Below, piece by piece: positions 1-7,540 of a DNA stretch of 17,297 nt. A model generated the notes under the pieces. That model was given only the letters and a program-made list of their open reading frames with translations. It did not search any database and was not told the DNA's origin. Position 1 is the stretch's first letter. The number at the start of each line of letters is the position of its first letter. Source of the stretch: an uncultured Aliarcobacter sp. (GTDB taxonomy: Bacteria > Campylobacterota > Campylobacteria > Campylobacterales > Arcobacteraceae); contig CANRCH010000018.1 in NCBI GenBank assembly GCA_947629065.1, positions 1 to 17,297 on the forward strand, in the 5' to 3' direction. The translations under genes and the position numbers were made by a program.

Positions 1-878
1 GCCTTTAAAGAACTTGAAAAACTCATAACAACTTTTGAGATTACTTCACTTAAGAATTTATCCATAAATTTCTCAAATTTATCCTCTTTTTTCCAAACAG
101 CTTTTTCAACTTTTGATAGTTCTATAATAGTTTGTTTTGCATAGCTTAAAGTTGCAACCTCATCAATAAGCCCTACTTCTTTTGCCTGTTTTGAAGTAAA
201 TATTCTTGCATCTGCGAAACTTGTGTGATTTTCAACTTTTAGTTTTCTAGCACTTGCTACATCACTAATAAACATATTATATGTATCATCTATCACACTT
301 TTTAACTGCTCTTCTTCATAAGCTGTCCATTTTCTTGTAGGTGTTCCACTTTCTTTATATTTTCCAGCTTTTACAGTTTGCGTTTTTAGTCCTAATTTGT
401 CTAAAAGTTCACTAGCTTCAAAACCTTGCATAATAACCCCAATAGACCCAACCATACTTCCAGGATTTGCTATAATCTTATCTGACCAAATTGAAGCATA
501 GTAGCTTCCACTAGCAATCGTTCCACTTGCGTATGTAACAACTGGTTTAAGCTCTTTTAGCTCTTTAATTGCGTATGCAACTTCAACGGAAGGTGAAACA
601 GCACCACCTGGGCTATCAACTACAAATAAAACACCTTTTATATTTTCATCTTTTTTTGCTTTTTCAATATCACTTAAAACCTTGCTTACATCCATAATTG
701 CACCATTTAGTTCAATTTTCTGAAGATTCGAAAACTCTTTTGTTAAGCCATCTTCACTTGAACCACTAAAAAAAACAAAATATACTATTGTTAAAAAAAC
801 TATACTTTTAAAATATTTTGTAATAAAATCCAAAATAGCTGTAATTGGCGAAAATAGTTTTCTAATAAACTCAAACAA
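1..878 (-). CDS. sppA: Signal peptide peptidase SppA, C-terminus cut by left window edge
   Basis: Membrane-anchored serine protease of family S49 (SppA), which degrades leftover signal peptides in the membrane. The visible 292 residues start at a TTG (876-878), preceded five bases upstream by a strong AGGAGG. An N-terminal hydrophobic anchor lies at about residues 25-37. The S49 core follows: VDSPGG at 87-92, the nucleophile Ser123 in SGTIASGSYY, and Lys175 in GKYKESG. The Ser-Lys spacing of 52 equals that of the B. subtilis SppA dyad (S147/K199, recalled), which supports a short, self-compartmentalising SppA. The start overlaps the end of the upstream amidohydrolase gene by 8 bases, so the two are probably translationally coupled. 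The frame is still open at position 1. Short SppA proteins are about 290-300 residues, so only a few residues should be missing. Confidence 0.92.
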   Translation of the reverse strand, partial: MFEFIRKLFSPITAILDFITKYFKSIVFLTIVYFVFFSGSSEDGLTKEFSNLQKIELNGAIMDVSKVLSDIEKAKKDENIKGVLFVVDSPGGAVSPSVEVAYAIKELKELKPVVTYASGTIASGSYYASIWSDKIIANPGSMVGSIGVIMQGFEASELLDKLGLKTQTVKAGKYKESGTPTRKWTAYEEEQLKSVIDDTYNMFISDVASARKLKVENHTSFADARIFTSKQAKEVGLIDEVATLSYAKQTIIELSKVEKAVWKKEDKFEKFMDKFLSEVISKVVMSFSSSLK

Positions 879-2100
879 ACTCTCCTCCTATTATACTTTT
901 ATCCACATATTTCGTATGTAAAATTATATGCATATAAATATCTTCTATATCTTCAATTTTTGCTGGAAGTTTAAAACATATTAAATCAGCATCAAAACCG
1001 CTAGATATTTTTCCTTTACTTTTTTCATATCCCAAAGCTTTCGCTCCACCATTAGTTGCAGCATCTAGTAAAGTTTTTGAAAACTTTATAATATTTTTTT
1101 CATAATGAATATTTAAAGCACTTCTTAACTCATCAAACATCGATAAAGAGTTATTTGAACTAAGCCCATCTGTTCCAATACTAAACGAAATATCCGAAAG
1201 TTTTTCTATATCTAGCCTTGTATTATTTAAAAATCTATTTGAAACAGCACAGTGGTTTATTGTGGCATTTAGCTCTTTTATTTTCTCAAGCTCTTCACTA
1301 TTAGCTTCTACACAGTGCGTAAATGATAGTTTCTCTACATTTTTAAAAAGATTTAAAAACTCTAGCGGTTTAGCCGTAGCTTTTGTTTGATTTAAAAAGT
1401 TTTTGAAAAATTCAACAAAACTTCCCTCATCTTTATTTAGCCACTCTTTTTCCTCTTTTGACTCCATAAAGTGTGAACTAACAGCCAAATTTTCACTTTT
1501 TGCTATATTTAAAACTTCTCTTATTAAAAATGGATGCACAGAGTATGGTGAATGAATTGCAATACCAGCTTCAAAGTTTTTACTATTGTGTTTTTTAGCT
1601 TGATCAAGTCTTGATTTAAAATCAGCAAAAAGTGTATCTATCATATCTGCTTTTGAGCCTATTACTTCACAAAAAAATAGTTTGTTTATAGGGCTTTTTA
1701 CAAGTGCATCTAAATCAAAAGAGTATGACGAAATTGCTCCAATAGTTGTAGTTCCTGTTTTTAGAATCTTTTTTAACTCCTGTTCTATCAAAGAGCTTGT
1801 AGCTTTTTCGATTAAATTTTCTCTATGTTTTATAACAGAATTTAACCAAGAGTAGAAGTTTGCATATTTTAAAGAGGTTTTGTTTGCACTAAACTCTAGG
1901 TGAATGTGTGAGTTTATCAATCCTGGCATTAAAACAGAGTTTTGTTCTAACTCCAAGATTTCAATATTTGGGTATTTTTCTTTAATTATTGAAGCTTTTG
2001 AAACTTCAATAATTTTATCATCAAACAAAACTGCACCATCTTCGATAACTTTAAAATCATTATCAAGTGTTACAATATATGAAGCAGAAATAATTTTCAT
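871..2100 (-). CDS. mqnF: Metal-dependent amidohydrolase, aminofutalosine deaminase family (MqnF/MqnX-like)
   Basis: 409-residue TIM-barrel amidohydrolase of the chlorohydrolase/deaminase type. Metal and catalytic residues are in family positions: H65 and H67 in NSHIHLE, H183 in IHSPYSVHP, H210 with E213 in SSHFMES, H262 in THCVE, and D311 in GTDGLSSN. Flanking beta-rich segments (1-60 and 365-409, including GKISSGFDADL) form the usual second domain. In Campylobacterota this orthologue is usually annotated as an aminofutalosine deaminase of the futalosine menaquinone route. That assignment rests on family knowledge. A related nucleoside deaminase, such as one acting on adenosine or S-adenosylhomocysteine, cannot be excluded from sequence alone. 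ATG start three bases after the aroQ stop; the end overlaps sppA. No other menaquinone gene is in the window. Confidence 0.8.
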   Translation of the reverse strand: MKIISASYIVTLDNDFKVIEDGAVLFDDKIIEVSKASIIKEKYPNIEILELEQNSVLMPGLINSHIHLEFSANKTSLKYANFYSWLNSVIKHRENLIEKATSSLIEQELKKILKTGTTTIGAISSYSFDLDALVKSPINKLFFCEVIGSKADMIDTLFADFKSRLDQAKKHNSKNFEAGIAIHSPYSVHPFLIREVLNIAKSENLAVSSHFMESKEEKEWLNKDEGSFVEFFKNFLNQTKATAKPLEFLNLFKNVEKLSFTHCVEANSEELEKIKELNATINHCAVSNRFLNNTRLDIEKLSDISFSIGTDGLSSNNSLSMFDELRSALNIHYEKNIIKFSKTLLDAATNGGAKALGYEKSKGKISSGFDADLICFKLPAKIEDIEDIYMHIILHTKYVDKSIIGGEFV

Positions 2101-2103
2101 AAA

Positions 2104-2595
2104 TTAGTTATTTTCTTGCTCTTCTTGTGATTGAGCTGCTCTAAACTCTTGTAATGCTCTTAACTCACCAATCATTTGCATTAAAGAGATTAACCCTAAA
2201 TGGTATCCAAATCCACCAAATCCAGTAATTACACCTGTTGCTGCACCACCTGTGATACTTTTTTGTCTAAACTCTTCTCTTTTATAGATATTTGAGATAT
2301 GTACTTCAACAACTGGCATATTAACAGCACTAATTGCATCTCTAATTGCTATTGAAGTGTGTGAATAAGCTGCTGGATTAATAATAATTCCATCAACTGT
2401 TCCTAAACACTCTTGAATTCTATCAACTATTTCACCCTCAAAGTTTGATTGAAAAATCTCTAATTCAACTCCACTTTGTTGTGCTGCATTTTGTAATTGT
2501 TCGTGAATTTGCTCTAAAGTTATATTTCCATAAATGTGTTGCTCTCTAATTCCAAGCATATTTAAGTTTGGTCCTTGAATAACTGCTATTTTCAT
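2104..2595 (-). CDS. aroQ: Type II 3-dehydroquinate dehydratase
   Basis: 163-residue type II dehydroquinase, which converts 3-dehydroquinate to 3-dehydroshikimate in the shikimate pathway and normally forms a dodecamer. The family signature is clear: GPNLNMLG at 8-15, then R17 and catalytic Y22 on the mobile lid (IREQHIYG), NPAAYSHTS at 73-81 with H79, the E97-x-H99 pair in VEVHIS, and R106/R110 in the KREEFR segment. The tail after residue 152 is a short polar stretch rich in Gln and Glu. The ATG is preceded by AAGGAA at suitable spacing. This is the first gene of the leftward aroQ-mqnF-sppA unit, with a TATAAT box about 30 bases upstream. Confidence 0.95.
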   Translation of the reverse strand: MKIAVIQGPNLNMLGIREQHIYGNITLEQIHEQLQNAAQQSGVELEIFQSNFEGEIVDRIQECLGTVDGIIINPAAYSHTSIAIRDAISAVNMPVVEVHISNIYKREEFRQKSITGGAATGVITGFGGFGYHLGLISLMQMIGELRALQEFRAAQSQEEQENN

Positions 2596-2671
2596 ATTAT
2601 ATTCCTTTTAATTAATTTTGGTAAGATTATATTAAAATTTTTGTTAAAGCATCTAAAAAAAGGCAATTTAA
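2596..2671. promoter_or_regulatory. Divergent intergenic region with aroQ promoter
   Basis: This 76-base AT-rich gap separates leftward aroQ from the rightward peptidase gene, so it must hold both promoters. On the minus strand a perfect TATAAT lies at 2626-2631, about 30 bases before the aroQ ATG, without a recognisable -35 box, as is common in Campylobacterota. On the plus strand the best -10 candidates are weaker (TAAAAT at about 2633-2638). The peptidase Shine-Dalgarno is the AAAGG near 2658-2662. No operator palindrome is obvious. Confidence 0.5.
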
Positions 2672-3697
2672 GTGGAAAATTATATTTTAAAAAATGAAAA
2701 TGCAGTATATTATGAGGCAAATTTCTCATGTGATAATGTTATTTTTTTGAGTCTAGGAAGTGAAAAGTTTTTTATAACTGATGCAAGATATACAATTGAA
2801 GCAAAAGAGTATGCAAAAAACTGCACAGTGCTAGAAAGCTCTGATTTAATAGCAAGTGCAAAAGAGTTGCTTCTAAGCAATAAAATCAAAAAACTTGTTT
2901 TTGACCCTTTTGATTTCTCTTATGCAAACTTTAAAAATCTTGTTGAAAATTTAGAAACCGAATTTGTAGAAGAGCCAAATTTTTCAAAAACAAAACGAAT
3001 TATAAAAAGTGATGATGAGATTAAACTATTAAAAAAAGCAGCCCAACTTGGTCGTGATGGATTTGATAATTTTGCAAAATATATCAAAAAATTTGGAGAA
3101 AAAAAGAGCGAAAAAGAGCTATTTTTTGAAAACTACAAAGCTATGAGTCAAAAAGCAAAATATAATATATCTTTTGAAGCAATTGTAGCAATAAATGAAA
3201 ATGCAGCAAAACCACACGCACTTCCAACAAATAAAAAATTAAATAAAAATGATTTACTTTTAGTTGATGCTGGAATTAAATATAAAAGATATTGTTCTGA
3301 TAGAACTTGTACAAGTGTAGCTGATTTTGACAATTTCACTTTCAAAAGAGAGCAAAAATTCAATAATAAAAAGCATCAAAAAATCTACGATATAGTTTTA
3401 AAAGCACAAGAAAAAGCTATAAAAGAAGCAAGAGCTGGTATGAGAGCACTTGAAGTTGATAAAATTGCTAGAGATTATATAGACAAAGCTGGATATGGAA
3501 AATATTTTGTACATAGCACAGGTCATGGTGTTGGACTTGATATTCATGAGTTTCCAAATATTAATACAAAAAATGAGTTAATTATTGAAGAGAATATGGT
3601 TTTTACAATTGAACCAGGGATCTATTTGCCAGATGAGTTTGGTGTTAGAATTGAAGATACAGTTGCAATACAAAATGGTAAAGCTGTAATACTTTAA
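2672..3697 (+). CDS. M24-family metallopeptidase (Xaa-Pro aminopeptidase/prolidase type)
   Basis: 341-residue cytosolic 'pita-bread' metallopeptidase that cleaves the bond before or after proline in peptides. The N-terminal creatinase-like domain spans about 1-110 and the catalytic domain about 115-341. All five dinuclear metal ligands are in place: D199 (VDAG), D210 (CSDRT), H285 (TGHGVGLDIHE), E314 (TIEPG) and E328 (RIEDT). H182 in PHALPT is the usual substrate-site histidine. The start is a GTG (2672-2674) with AAAGG eight to nine bases upstream; no better ATG exists before the conserved region. Whether it acts as PepP or PepQ cannot be decided from motifs. The aroQ/peptidase/folK neighbourhood matches the H. 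pylori HP1036-HP1038 order as I recall it. Confidence 0.9.
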   Translation: MENYILKNENAVYYEANFSCDNVIFLSLGSEKFFITDARYTIEAKEYAKNCTVLESSDLIASAKELLLSNKIKKLVFDPFDFSYANFKNLVENLETEFVEEPNFSKTKRIIKSDDEIKLLKKAAQLGRDGFDNFAKYIKKFGEKKSEKELFFENYKAMSQKAKYNISFEAIVAINENAAKPHALPTNKKLNKNDLLLVDAGIKYKRYCSDRTCTSVADFDNFTFKREQKFNNKKHQKIYDIVLKAQEKAIKEARAGMRALEVDKIARDYIDKAGYGKYFVHSTGHGVGLDIHEFPNINTKNELIIEENMVFTIEPGIYLPDEFGVRIEDTVAIQNGKAVIL

Positions 3698-3716
3698 ATA
3701 TAAAGAAGAGAGAAAT

Positions 3717-4223
3717 TTGAAAAAAAAACTATCCAAAGATTTAACACTTTTTTATACTAGCAATTTTCCAAAAAAGTTTAATGATAACTCAAACTACAAA
3801 CACACTATAACTATTGGAATTGGGGGCAATGTAGGAAATACAGAAAAAATCTTTGATAAATTAATCTTATCTTTGAGTAAAGATAAAAGATTTTCTTTGC
3901 TTATGTCATCACCACTATTAAAAAATCCACCCTTTGGTTTTTTAGAACAAAGTGATTTTTTAAATGGTATAATAGTATTCAAAACAGATCTTTGCCCTTG
4001 TTCACTTCTAAGAGCAATGCAAAGTTATGAAAAAAAATTCGGAAGAAAGCGATCCTTTCAAGATGCGCCTAGAACCTTGGATATAGATATTATTTTTTTT
4101 GATAATAGAAAAATCAATAAACAAAACTTAATTATTCCACATAAAAACTGGGCAAACAGAGAGTCCGTGATTATTCCTTTAAAATATATGCAAAAAACTA
4201 AATTGATGCAAGTACAGTTTTGA
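3717..4223 (+). CDS. folK: 2-amino-4-hydroxy-6-hydroxymethyldihydropteridine pyrophosphokinase (HPPK)
   Basis: 168-residue HPPK, which transfers pyrophosphate from ATP to 6-hydroxymethyl-7,8-dihydropterin in folate synthesis. Family landmarks occur in order: IGIGGNVGNT (33-42, in place of the usual GSNLG), NPPFG with the QSDFLNG loop (70-84), FGRKR (108-112), APRTLDIDI (117-125) with magnesium ligands D122 and D124, and IIPHKNW (139-145). About 29 residues precede the first beta strand, which starts almost at residue 1 in E. coli FolK. The start is a TTG after a GAAGAGAG purine stretch and is followed by nine consecutive A bases (3720-3728). The gene lies 19 bases after the peptidase gene. 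Its stop falls within the region just before mnmA. Confidence 0.9.
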   Translation: MKKKLSKDLTLFYTSNFPKKFNDNSNYKHTITIGIGGNVGNTEKIFDKLILSLSKDKRFSLLMSSPLLKNPPFGFLEQSDFLNGIIVFKTDLCPCSLLRAMQSYEKKFGRKRSFQDAPRTLDIDIIFFDNRKINKQNLIIPHKNWANRESVIIPLKYMQKTKLMQVQF

Positions 4224-4255
4224 AAAAAGTTTTAAAGTTTTTAAAGGTAAAAGAA

Positions 4256-5359
4256 ATGAATAAAAATAAAAAGGTAGTTGTAGGTATGTCAGGTGGAGTT
4301 GATTCATCTGTTACAGCACTATTGTTAAAACAACAAGGTTACGATGTTGTTGGATTATTTATGCGAAATTGGGAATATGGTATAAAAGGAAGCCAGTGTC
4401 CAAATCGTATAGAGTTTGAAGATGCAAAAAAAGTTGGTGCTTTAATTGGAATTGAAGTAATTGGAAAAGATTTTGTACAAGAGTATAGAAATAGAGTTTT
4501 TGATGTATTTCTAGAAGGATTAGAAAAAGGTTTAACACCAAATCCAGATATTTTATGTAATAGAGAAATAAAATTTAATGTATTTTTAAATGAAGCAAAA
4601 AATATGGGTGCAGATATGATTGCAACTGGACATTATGCAAAAATTGCAAAATACAATGACCATTTTGTGCTAGATACTCCAAAAGATAGTTCAAAAGATC
4701 AAAGCTATTTTTTACATGCACTTTCAAGCGAACAGCTTTCACATGCTATGTTTCCTCTTGGGGATTTAACAAAAAAAGAGGTTAGAGAAATTGCACGTGC
4801 TAATAATCTTCCAGTTAGCGATAAAAAAGATAGCACAGGAATTTGTTTTATTGGTAATCAAAAATTTGATGAGTTTATCACACAACACTTAAAAGCAATT
4901 CCAGGCGATATTATAGATGAAAACGGAAAAGTTTTAGGACAACACAAAGGCTTAGTTTGCTACACACTGGGTCAAAGAAAAGGTATAGGTCTTGGTGGAA
5001 TTAAAAATAACGAAAGTGAAAACAATACTCACAAACCTTGGTTTGTAGCAGCAAAAGATGTAGTAAATAATACTTTAACAATAGTTCAAGATACAAATCA
5101 TCCATTACTTATGAGTAGAATTGTTGAAGCAAAACAGATGCACTTTGTATTAGAAACTCCACCTAAAGTTGGCGATAAATTAATGGCACAAGTAAGATAT
5201 AGACAAAAAAAACAAGCTTGTACAGTAATTGAAGTAAGTGATGAAAAAATTGTAGTTGAATTTGATTTTCCTCAAAGAGCTGTAACTTTAGGGCAAAGTT
5301 TAGTTTTATATTCAGGTGATTATTGCCTTGGTGGTGGATTTATCTCTTACTATAAATAA
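4256..5359 (+). CDS. mnmA: tRNA-specific 2-thiouridylase MnmA, copy 1 (E. coli-like type)
   Basis: 367-residue enzyme that activates U34 of tRNA-Lys, -Glu and -Gln with ATP and installs the 2-thio group. The PP-loop SGGVDSS is at 12-18. The catalytic and relay cysteines are C101 (NPDILCNREIKF) and C197 (DSTGICFIG), spaced as C102/C199 of E. coli. KDQSYFL (148-154), LGQRKGIGLGG and the C-terminal barrel (LVLYSGDYCLGGGFI) are also E. coli-like. I chose the ATG at 4256, since AAAGG lies eight bases upstream and the conserved protein begins there. The frame stays open to a TTG at 4220 overlapping folK, which would add 12 Lys-rich residues. It is followed eight bases later by a second, divergent mnmA. 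Confidence 0.93.
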   Translation: MNKNKKVVVGMSGGVDSSVTALLLKQQGYDVVGLFMRNWEYGIKGSQCPNRIEFEDAKKVGALIGIEVIGKDFVQEYRNRVFDVFLEGLEKGLTPNPDILCNREIKFNVFLNEAKNMGADMIATGHYAKIAKYNDHFVLDTPKDSSKDQSYFLHALSSEQLSHAMFPLGDLTKKEVREIARANNLPVSDKKDSTGICFIGNQKFDEFITQHLKAIPGDIIDENGKVLGQHKGLVCYTLGQRKGIGLGGIKNNESENNTHKPWFVAAKDVVNNTLTIVQDTNHPLLMSRIVEAKQMHFVLETPPKVGDKLMAQVRYRQKKQACTVIEVSDEKIVVEFDFPQRAVTLGQSLVLYSGDYCLGGGFISYYK

Positions 5360-5367
5360 GGTTTAAG

Positions 5368-6408
5368 ATGAAAAAAATAAAAGTAATGGTTGGCTTAAGT
5401 GGTGGAATTGACTCTTCAGTTACAGCATATATGCTACAACAACAGGGGTTTCAAGTTGAAGGTGTTTATCTAAAACTTCATAATAGAACTGATGGCTACC
5501 ACGAAAATAATCTAAAATATATTGAAGATATTTCAAAATTTTTGGGTATAAAATACCATATTTTAGATTTAACAGAAAAATTTACAAAAGAGATTTATAA
5601 CTATTTTGTAAACTCATATTTAGAAGGTTCTACTCCAAATCCTTGTGTAAAATGTAATAAAAATATAAAATTTGGTGCTATGATGGATTTTGCAAAAAGC
5701 CAAGGTGCTAGTTTTTTAGCAACTGGACACTATGTAAAAACTGATGGAAAATTCTTTTATGTTGCAGATGATATTACAAAAGATCAAAGCTATTTTCTCT
5801 CTCAAGTTCCAAAAGAAGCCCTTCCTTTTATGATGTTTCCTTTAAACTCATTTAAAAAAGAGGACATTATAAAAATGGGTGAAAAAATAGATGTAGCATA
5901 TAAAAGAATCACAGAAAAAAATGAATCTCAAGAGATATGCTTTGTAGAGACTGTTTATACAGATGTTATTAAAAAACACTCAAACATTGATATTGAAGGT
6001 GATGTTTTAGATGAAGATGGAAATATTGTAGGAAAGCACAAAGGTTATGCACACTATACAATAGGAAAAAGAAGAGGATTTACAGTAAAAGGGGCTCAAG
6101 AACCACACTTTGTAACAAAACTAAATCCAAAAAACAACACTATTGTTGTAGGTAAAAAACAAGCTTTAGAGATAAATGAAGTGTTTATTGATAGCTTAAA
6201 TATGTATATAGATAAAAATGAGTTTGATTGTGAAGTAAAACTAAGATATAGAGCAGTTTCAACTCCTTGTAGTGTAAAAATCAAAGATGGTAATATTGCT
6301 ACAATTACTTTAAAAGAACCAGCTTTTGGAGTTGCCTCTGGGCAATTAGCAGTTTTTTATGATAAAAATAAAGTAATAGGAAGTGGATTTATAAAAGGTG
6401 TTAGATAA
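5368..6408 (+). CDS. mnmA: tRNA-specific 2-thiouridylase MnmA, copy 2 (Campylobacterota type)
   Basis: 346-residue MnmA paralogue with its own intact active site: PP-loop SGGIDSS at 11-17, C96 in NPCVKCNKNIKF, C191 in ESQEICFV, KDQSYFLS at 138-145, TGHYVK at 119-124 and TIGKRRGF at 231-238. It differs from copy 1 throughout: GVYLKLHNR replaces GLFMRNWE, an extra Cys (C93) makes a CxxC where copy 1 has Asp (NPDILC), and IGKRRG replaces LGQRKG. These traits match C. jejuni MnmA as I recall it, so this is probably the ancestral gene and copy 1 the addition. The Shine-Dalgarno TAAGG overlaps the stop of copy 1, so the two are co-transcribed. Whether they share all tRNA substrates is unknown. The last codons form one arm of a terminator hairpin. 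Confidence 0.92.
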   Translation: MKKIKVMVGLSGGIDSSVTAYMLQQQGFQVEGVYLKLHNRTDGYHENNLKYIEDISKFLGIKYHILDLTEKFTKEIYNYFVNSYLEGSTPNPCVKCNKNIKFGAMMDFAKSQGASFLATGHYVKTDGKFFYVADDITKDQSYFLSQVPKEALPFMMFPLNSFKKEDIIKMGEKIDVAYKRITEKNESQEICFVETVYTDVIKKHSNIDIEGDVLDEDGNIVGKHKGYAHYTIGKRRGFTVKGAQEPHFVTKLNPKNNTIVVGKKQALEINEVFIDSLNMYIDKNEFDCEVKLRYRAVSTPCSVKIKDGNIATITLKEPAFGVASGQLAVFYDKNKVIGSGFIKGVR

Positions 6409-6419
6409 CACTCTTTTTT
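6393..6419. terminator. Bidirectional hairpin terminator between convergent mnmA copy 2 and rimM
   Basis: GTGTT (6400-ish) pairs with AACAC around an AGAT loop. The stem extends through a G-T pair and an A-C mismatch into an A-tract/T-tract pair, and six T bases (6414-6419) follow. The hairpin includes the mnmA copy 2 stop codon. Read on the minus strand, it also gives a stem followed by CCTTTT, so it can serve rimM as well. The stem is short and AU-rich, hence moderate confidence. Confidence 0.55.
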
Positions 6420-6435
6420 ATAAATTGCTTTAAAA

Positions 6436-6966
6436 TTAAGAGTTTTCTAAAATATCAAAAGAGTCTTTAACTTCAATTCTTTTAGTATTTATATCAACAC
6501 TTAAAATAAATGTATCAAAAATATGTGGAATTAAAAATGTTTTTGGTAAATCTTTAGCTACAAGCTCTTGAGATGTCGTAACTTCTAGATAATCATTTAG
6601 TGGAAATCTATGCAAATCTTTCACTTTTCCTAAAAGTAAACCATTTTCATAAACTTCACAAGCTACTAAATCAAACCAGAAAAACTCATTTTCTCCAAGA
6701 TTGCAAAGCTCTTTTGTAGCTTCAATTGTTGTAAAAAGTTCTGAGTTTGTAAGTTTTTTTGCACTATCCATATCTAAATAGTTCTCAAATCTTATCAACT
6801 CTCTATCTATATTGTAATCTTTTACAACAAGTTCAATACTTTTATTTGTTGTAAAAACTGCACCTGTTTTAAACTGATTAGGAAAATCTGTATCCATAAA
6901 AAGCCTTAAATGACCTTGTAAACCTACAGCTTTTCCTAATTTAGCAACATATATACTATTATTCAC
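6436..6966 (-). CDS. rimM: Ribosome maturation factor RimM
   Basis: 176-residue 16S rRNA processing factor that binds ribosomal protein S19 in the pre-30S head. The N-terminal RimM domain has LGKAVGLQGHLRLF (10-23). The C-terminal PRC barrel has EFFWFDLVACEVY, LGKVKDL, NDYLEV and FLIPHI before the closing VDINTKRIEV strand. The start is GTG, overlapping the khpA stop by one base (TAGTG), which indicates translational coupling. In most Campylobacterota trmD and rplS follow rimM. Here the next gene is convergent mnmA copy 2, so the operon ends at rimM. Confidence 0.93.
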   Translation of the reverse strand: MNNSIYVAKLGKAVGLQGHLRLFMDTDFPNQFKTGAVFTTNKSIELVVKDYNIDRELIRFENYLDMDSAKKLTNSELFTTIEATKELCNLGENEFFWFDLVACEVYENGLLLGKVKDLHRFPLNDYLEVTTSQELVAKDLPKTFLIPHIFDTFILSVDINTKRIEVKDSFDILENS

Positions 6967-7205
6967 TATTTTGTAACTACTTCTATTTTATAAGATATTC
7001 CATCTTTTGCTTTGCAACCATTTGCCATAGTTTTCAGAGCATTTATCATATTACCGTTTTTACCAATTAGTTTACCAATATCAACACTGTTTACTTCAAT
7101 TGTAATTAGTGCAAAATTATCTTCAACCATCTCTTTTTTAACAACAACATCTTCTGGAACGCCAACTATTAGTTTTGCGTAGTTTTCAATGAATAAAGTA
7201 ATCAT
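6966..7205 (-). CDS. khpA: KH-domain RNA-binding protein KhpA
   Basis: 79-residue single type II KH-domain protein. The GxxG RNA-binding loop is IGKNG at 48-52, within VDIGKLIGKNGNMINALKTM. The rest is the expected beta-alpha fold, ending in ISYKIEVVTK. KhpA proteins bind many RNAs, often with KhpB/Jag, and the gene is normally found between rpsP and rimM, as here. It begins with an ATG 14 bases after the rpsP stop with only a weak Shine-Dalgarno (TTAGAA), so coupling to rpsP translation is likely. No khpB is present in the window. Confidence 0.9.
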   Translation of the reverse strand: MITLFIENYAKLIVGVPEDVVVKKEMVEDNFALITIEVNSVDIGKLIGKNGNMINALKTMANGCKAKDGISYKIEVVTK

Positions 7206-7219
7206 ATTTTATTCTAAGA

Positions 7220-7447
7220 TTATCTAGCAGCTAGTTTGCTAACTTTTTCAGATGGTTTAGCACCAACACTTAGCCAGTAGTTATATCTTTCTTCATCAAT
7301 TTTTAGAACTTGTGGCTCTGCAACTGGGTTAAAATAACCAATTGATTCAATCCATCCTGAATCTCTTCTTTTTCTTGAATCTGTTACAACTATTCTGTAA
7401 AATGGTTTTTTGTTTCTTCCCATTCTTGTTAATCTAATCACTGTCAT
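7220..7447 (-). CDS. rpsP: 30S ribosomal protein S16
   Basis: 75-residue S16, within the usual size range for this protein. Diagnostic segments are [19 protein letters not shown] (3-21), [19 protein letters not shown] (23-41) and the C-terminal [17 protein letters not shown]16 binds 16S rRNA early in 30S assembly. The ATG has AAGGA eight bases upstream. The 93-base leader between ffh and rpsP holds a 10-bp inverted repeat listed separately. The gene heads the rpsP-khpA-rimM run, which may also receive transcription from ffh. Confidence 0.97.
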   Translation of the reverse strand: MTVIRLTRMGRNKKPFYRIVVTDSRKRRDSGWIESIGYFNPVAEPQVLKIDEERYNYWLSVGAKPSEKVSKLAAR

Positions 7448-7472
7448 GTTTTTTTCCTTTTATTTTTTATTG

Positions 7473-7525
7473 ATAGTATTGAATTCTAAACTCCATCAAA
7501 AGATAAGTTCACAGCTCAATACTAT
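7473..7525. repeat. 10-bp inverted repeat with 33-base loop in the ffh-rpsP intergenic region
   Basis: ATAGTATTGA (7473-7482) is the exact reverse complement of TCAATACTAT (7516-7525). Both lie in the 93-base gap between the ffh stop and the rpsP start. In the minus-strand transcript they would pair as a 10-bp stem around a 33-base loop, about 25 bases before the S16 start codon. No T-run follows on the minus strand, so it is not a normal terminator. A TAGAAT (-10-like, minus strand, 7483-7488) sits inside the loop. The function is not known from sequence. Confidence 0.6.
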
Positions 7526-7540
7526 TTAAATTATTTAATT

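Noticed and set aside
4220..4255. TTG start for mnmA copy 1 overlapping the folK stop
   Set aside because: The ATG at 4256 has a well-placed AAAGG and begins right at the conserved MnmA N-terminus; the 12 extra residues are Lys-rich and not family-like.
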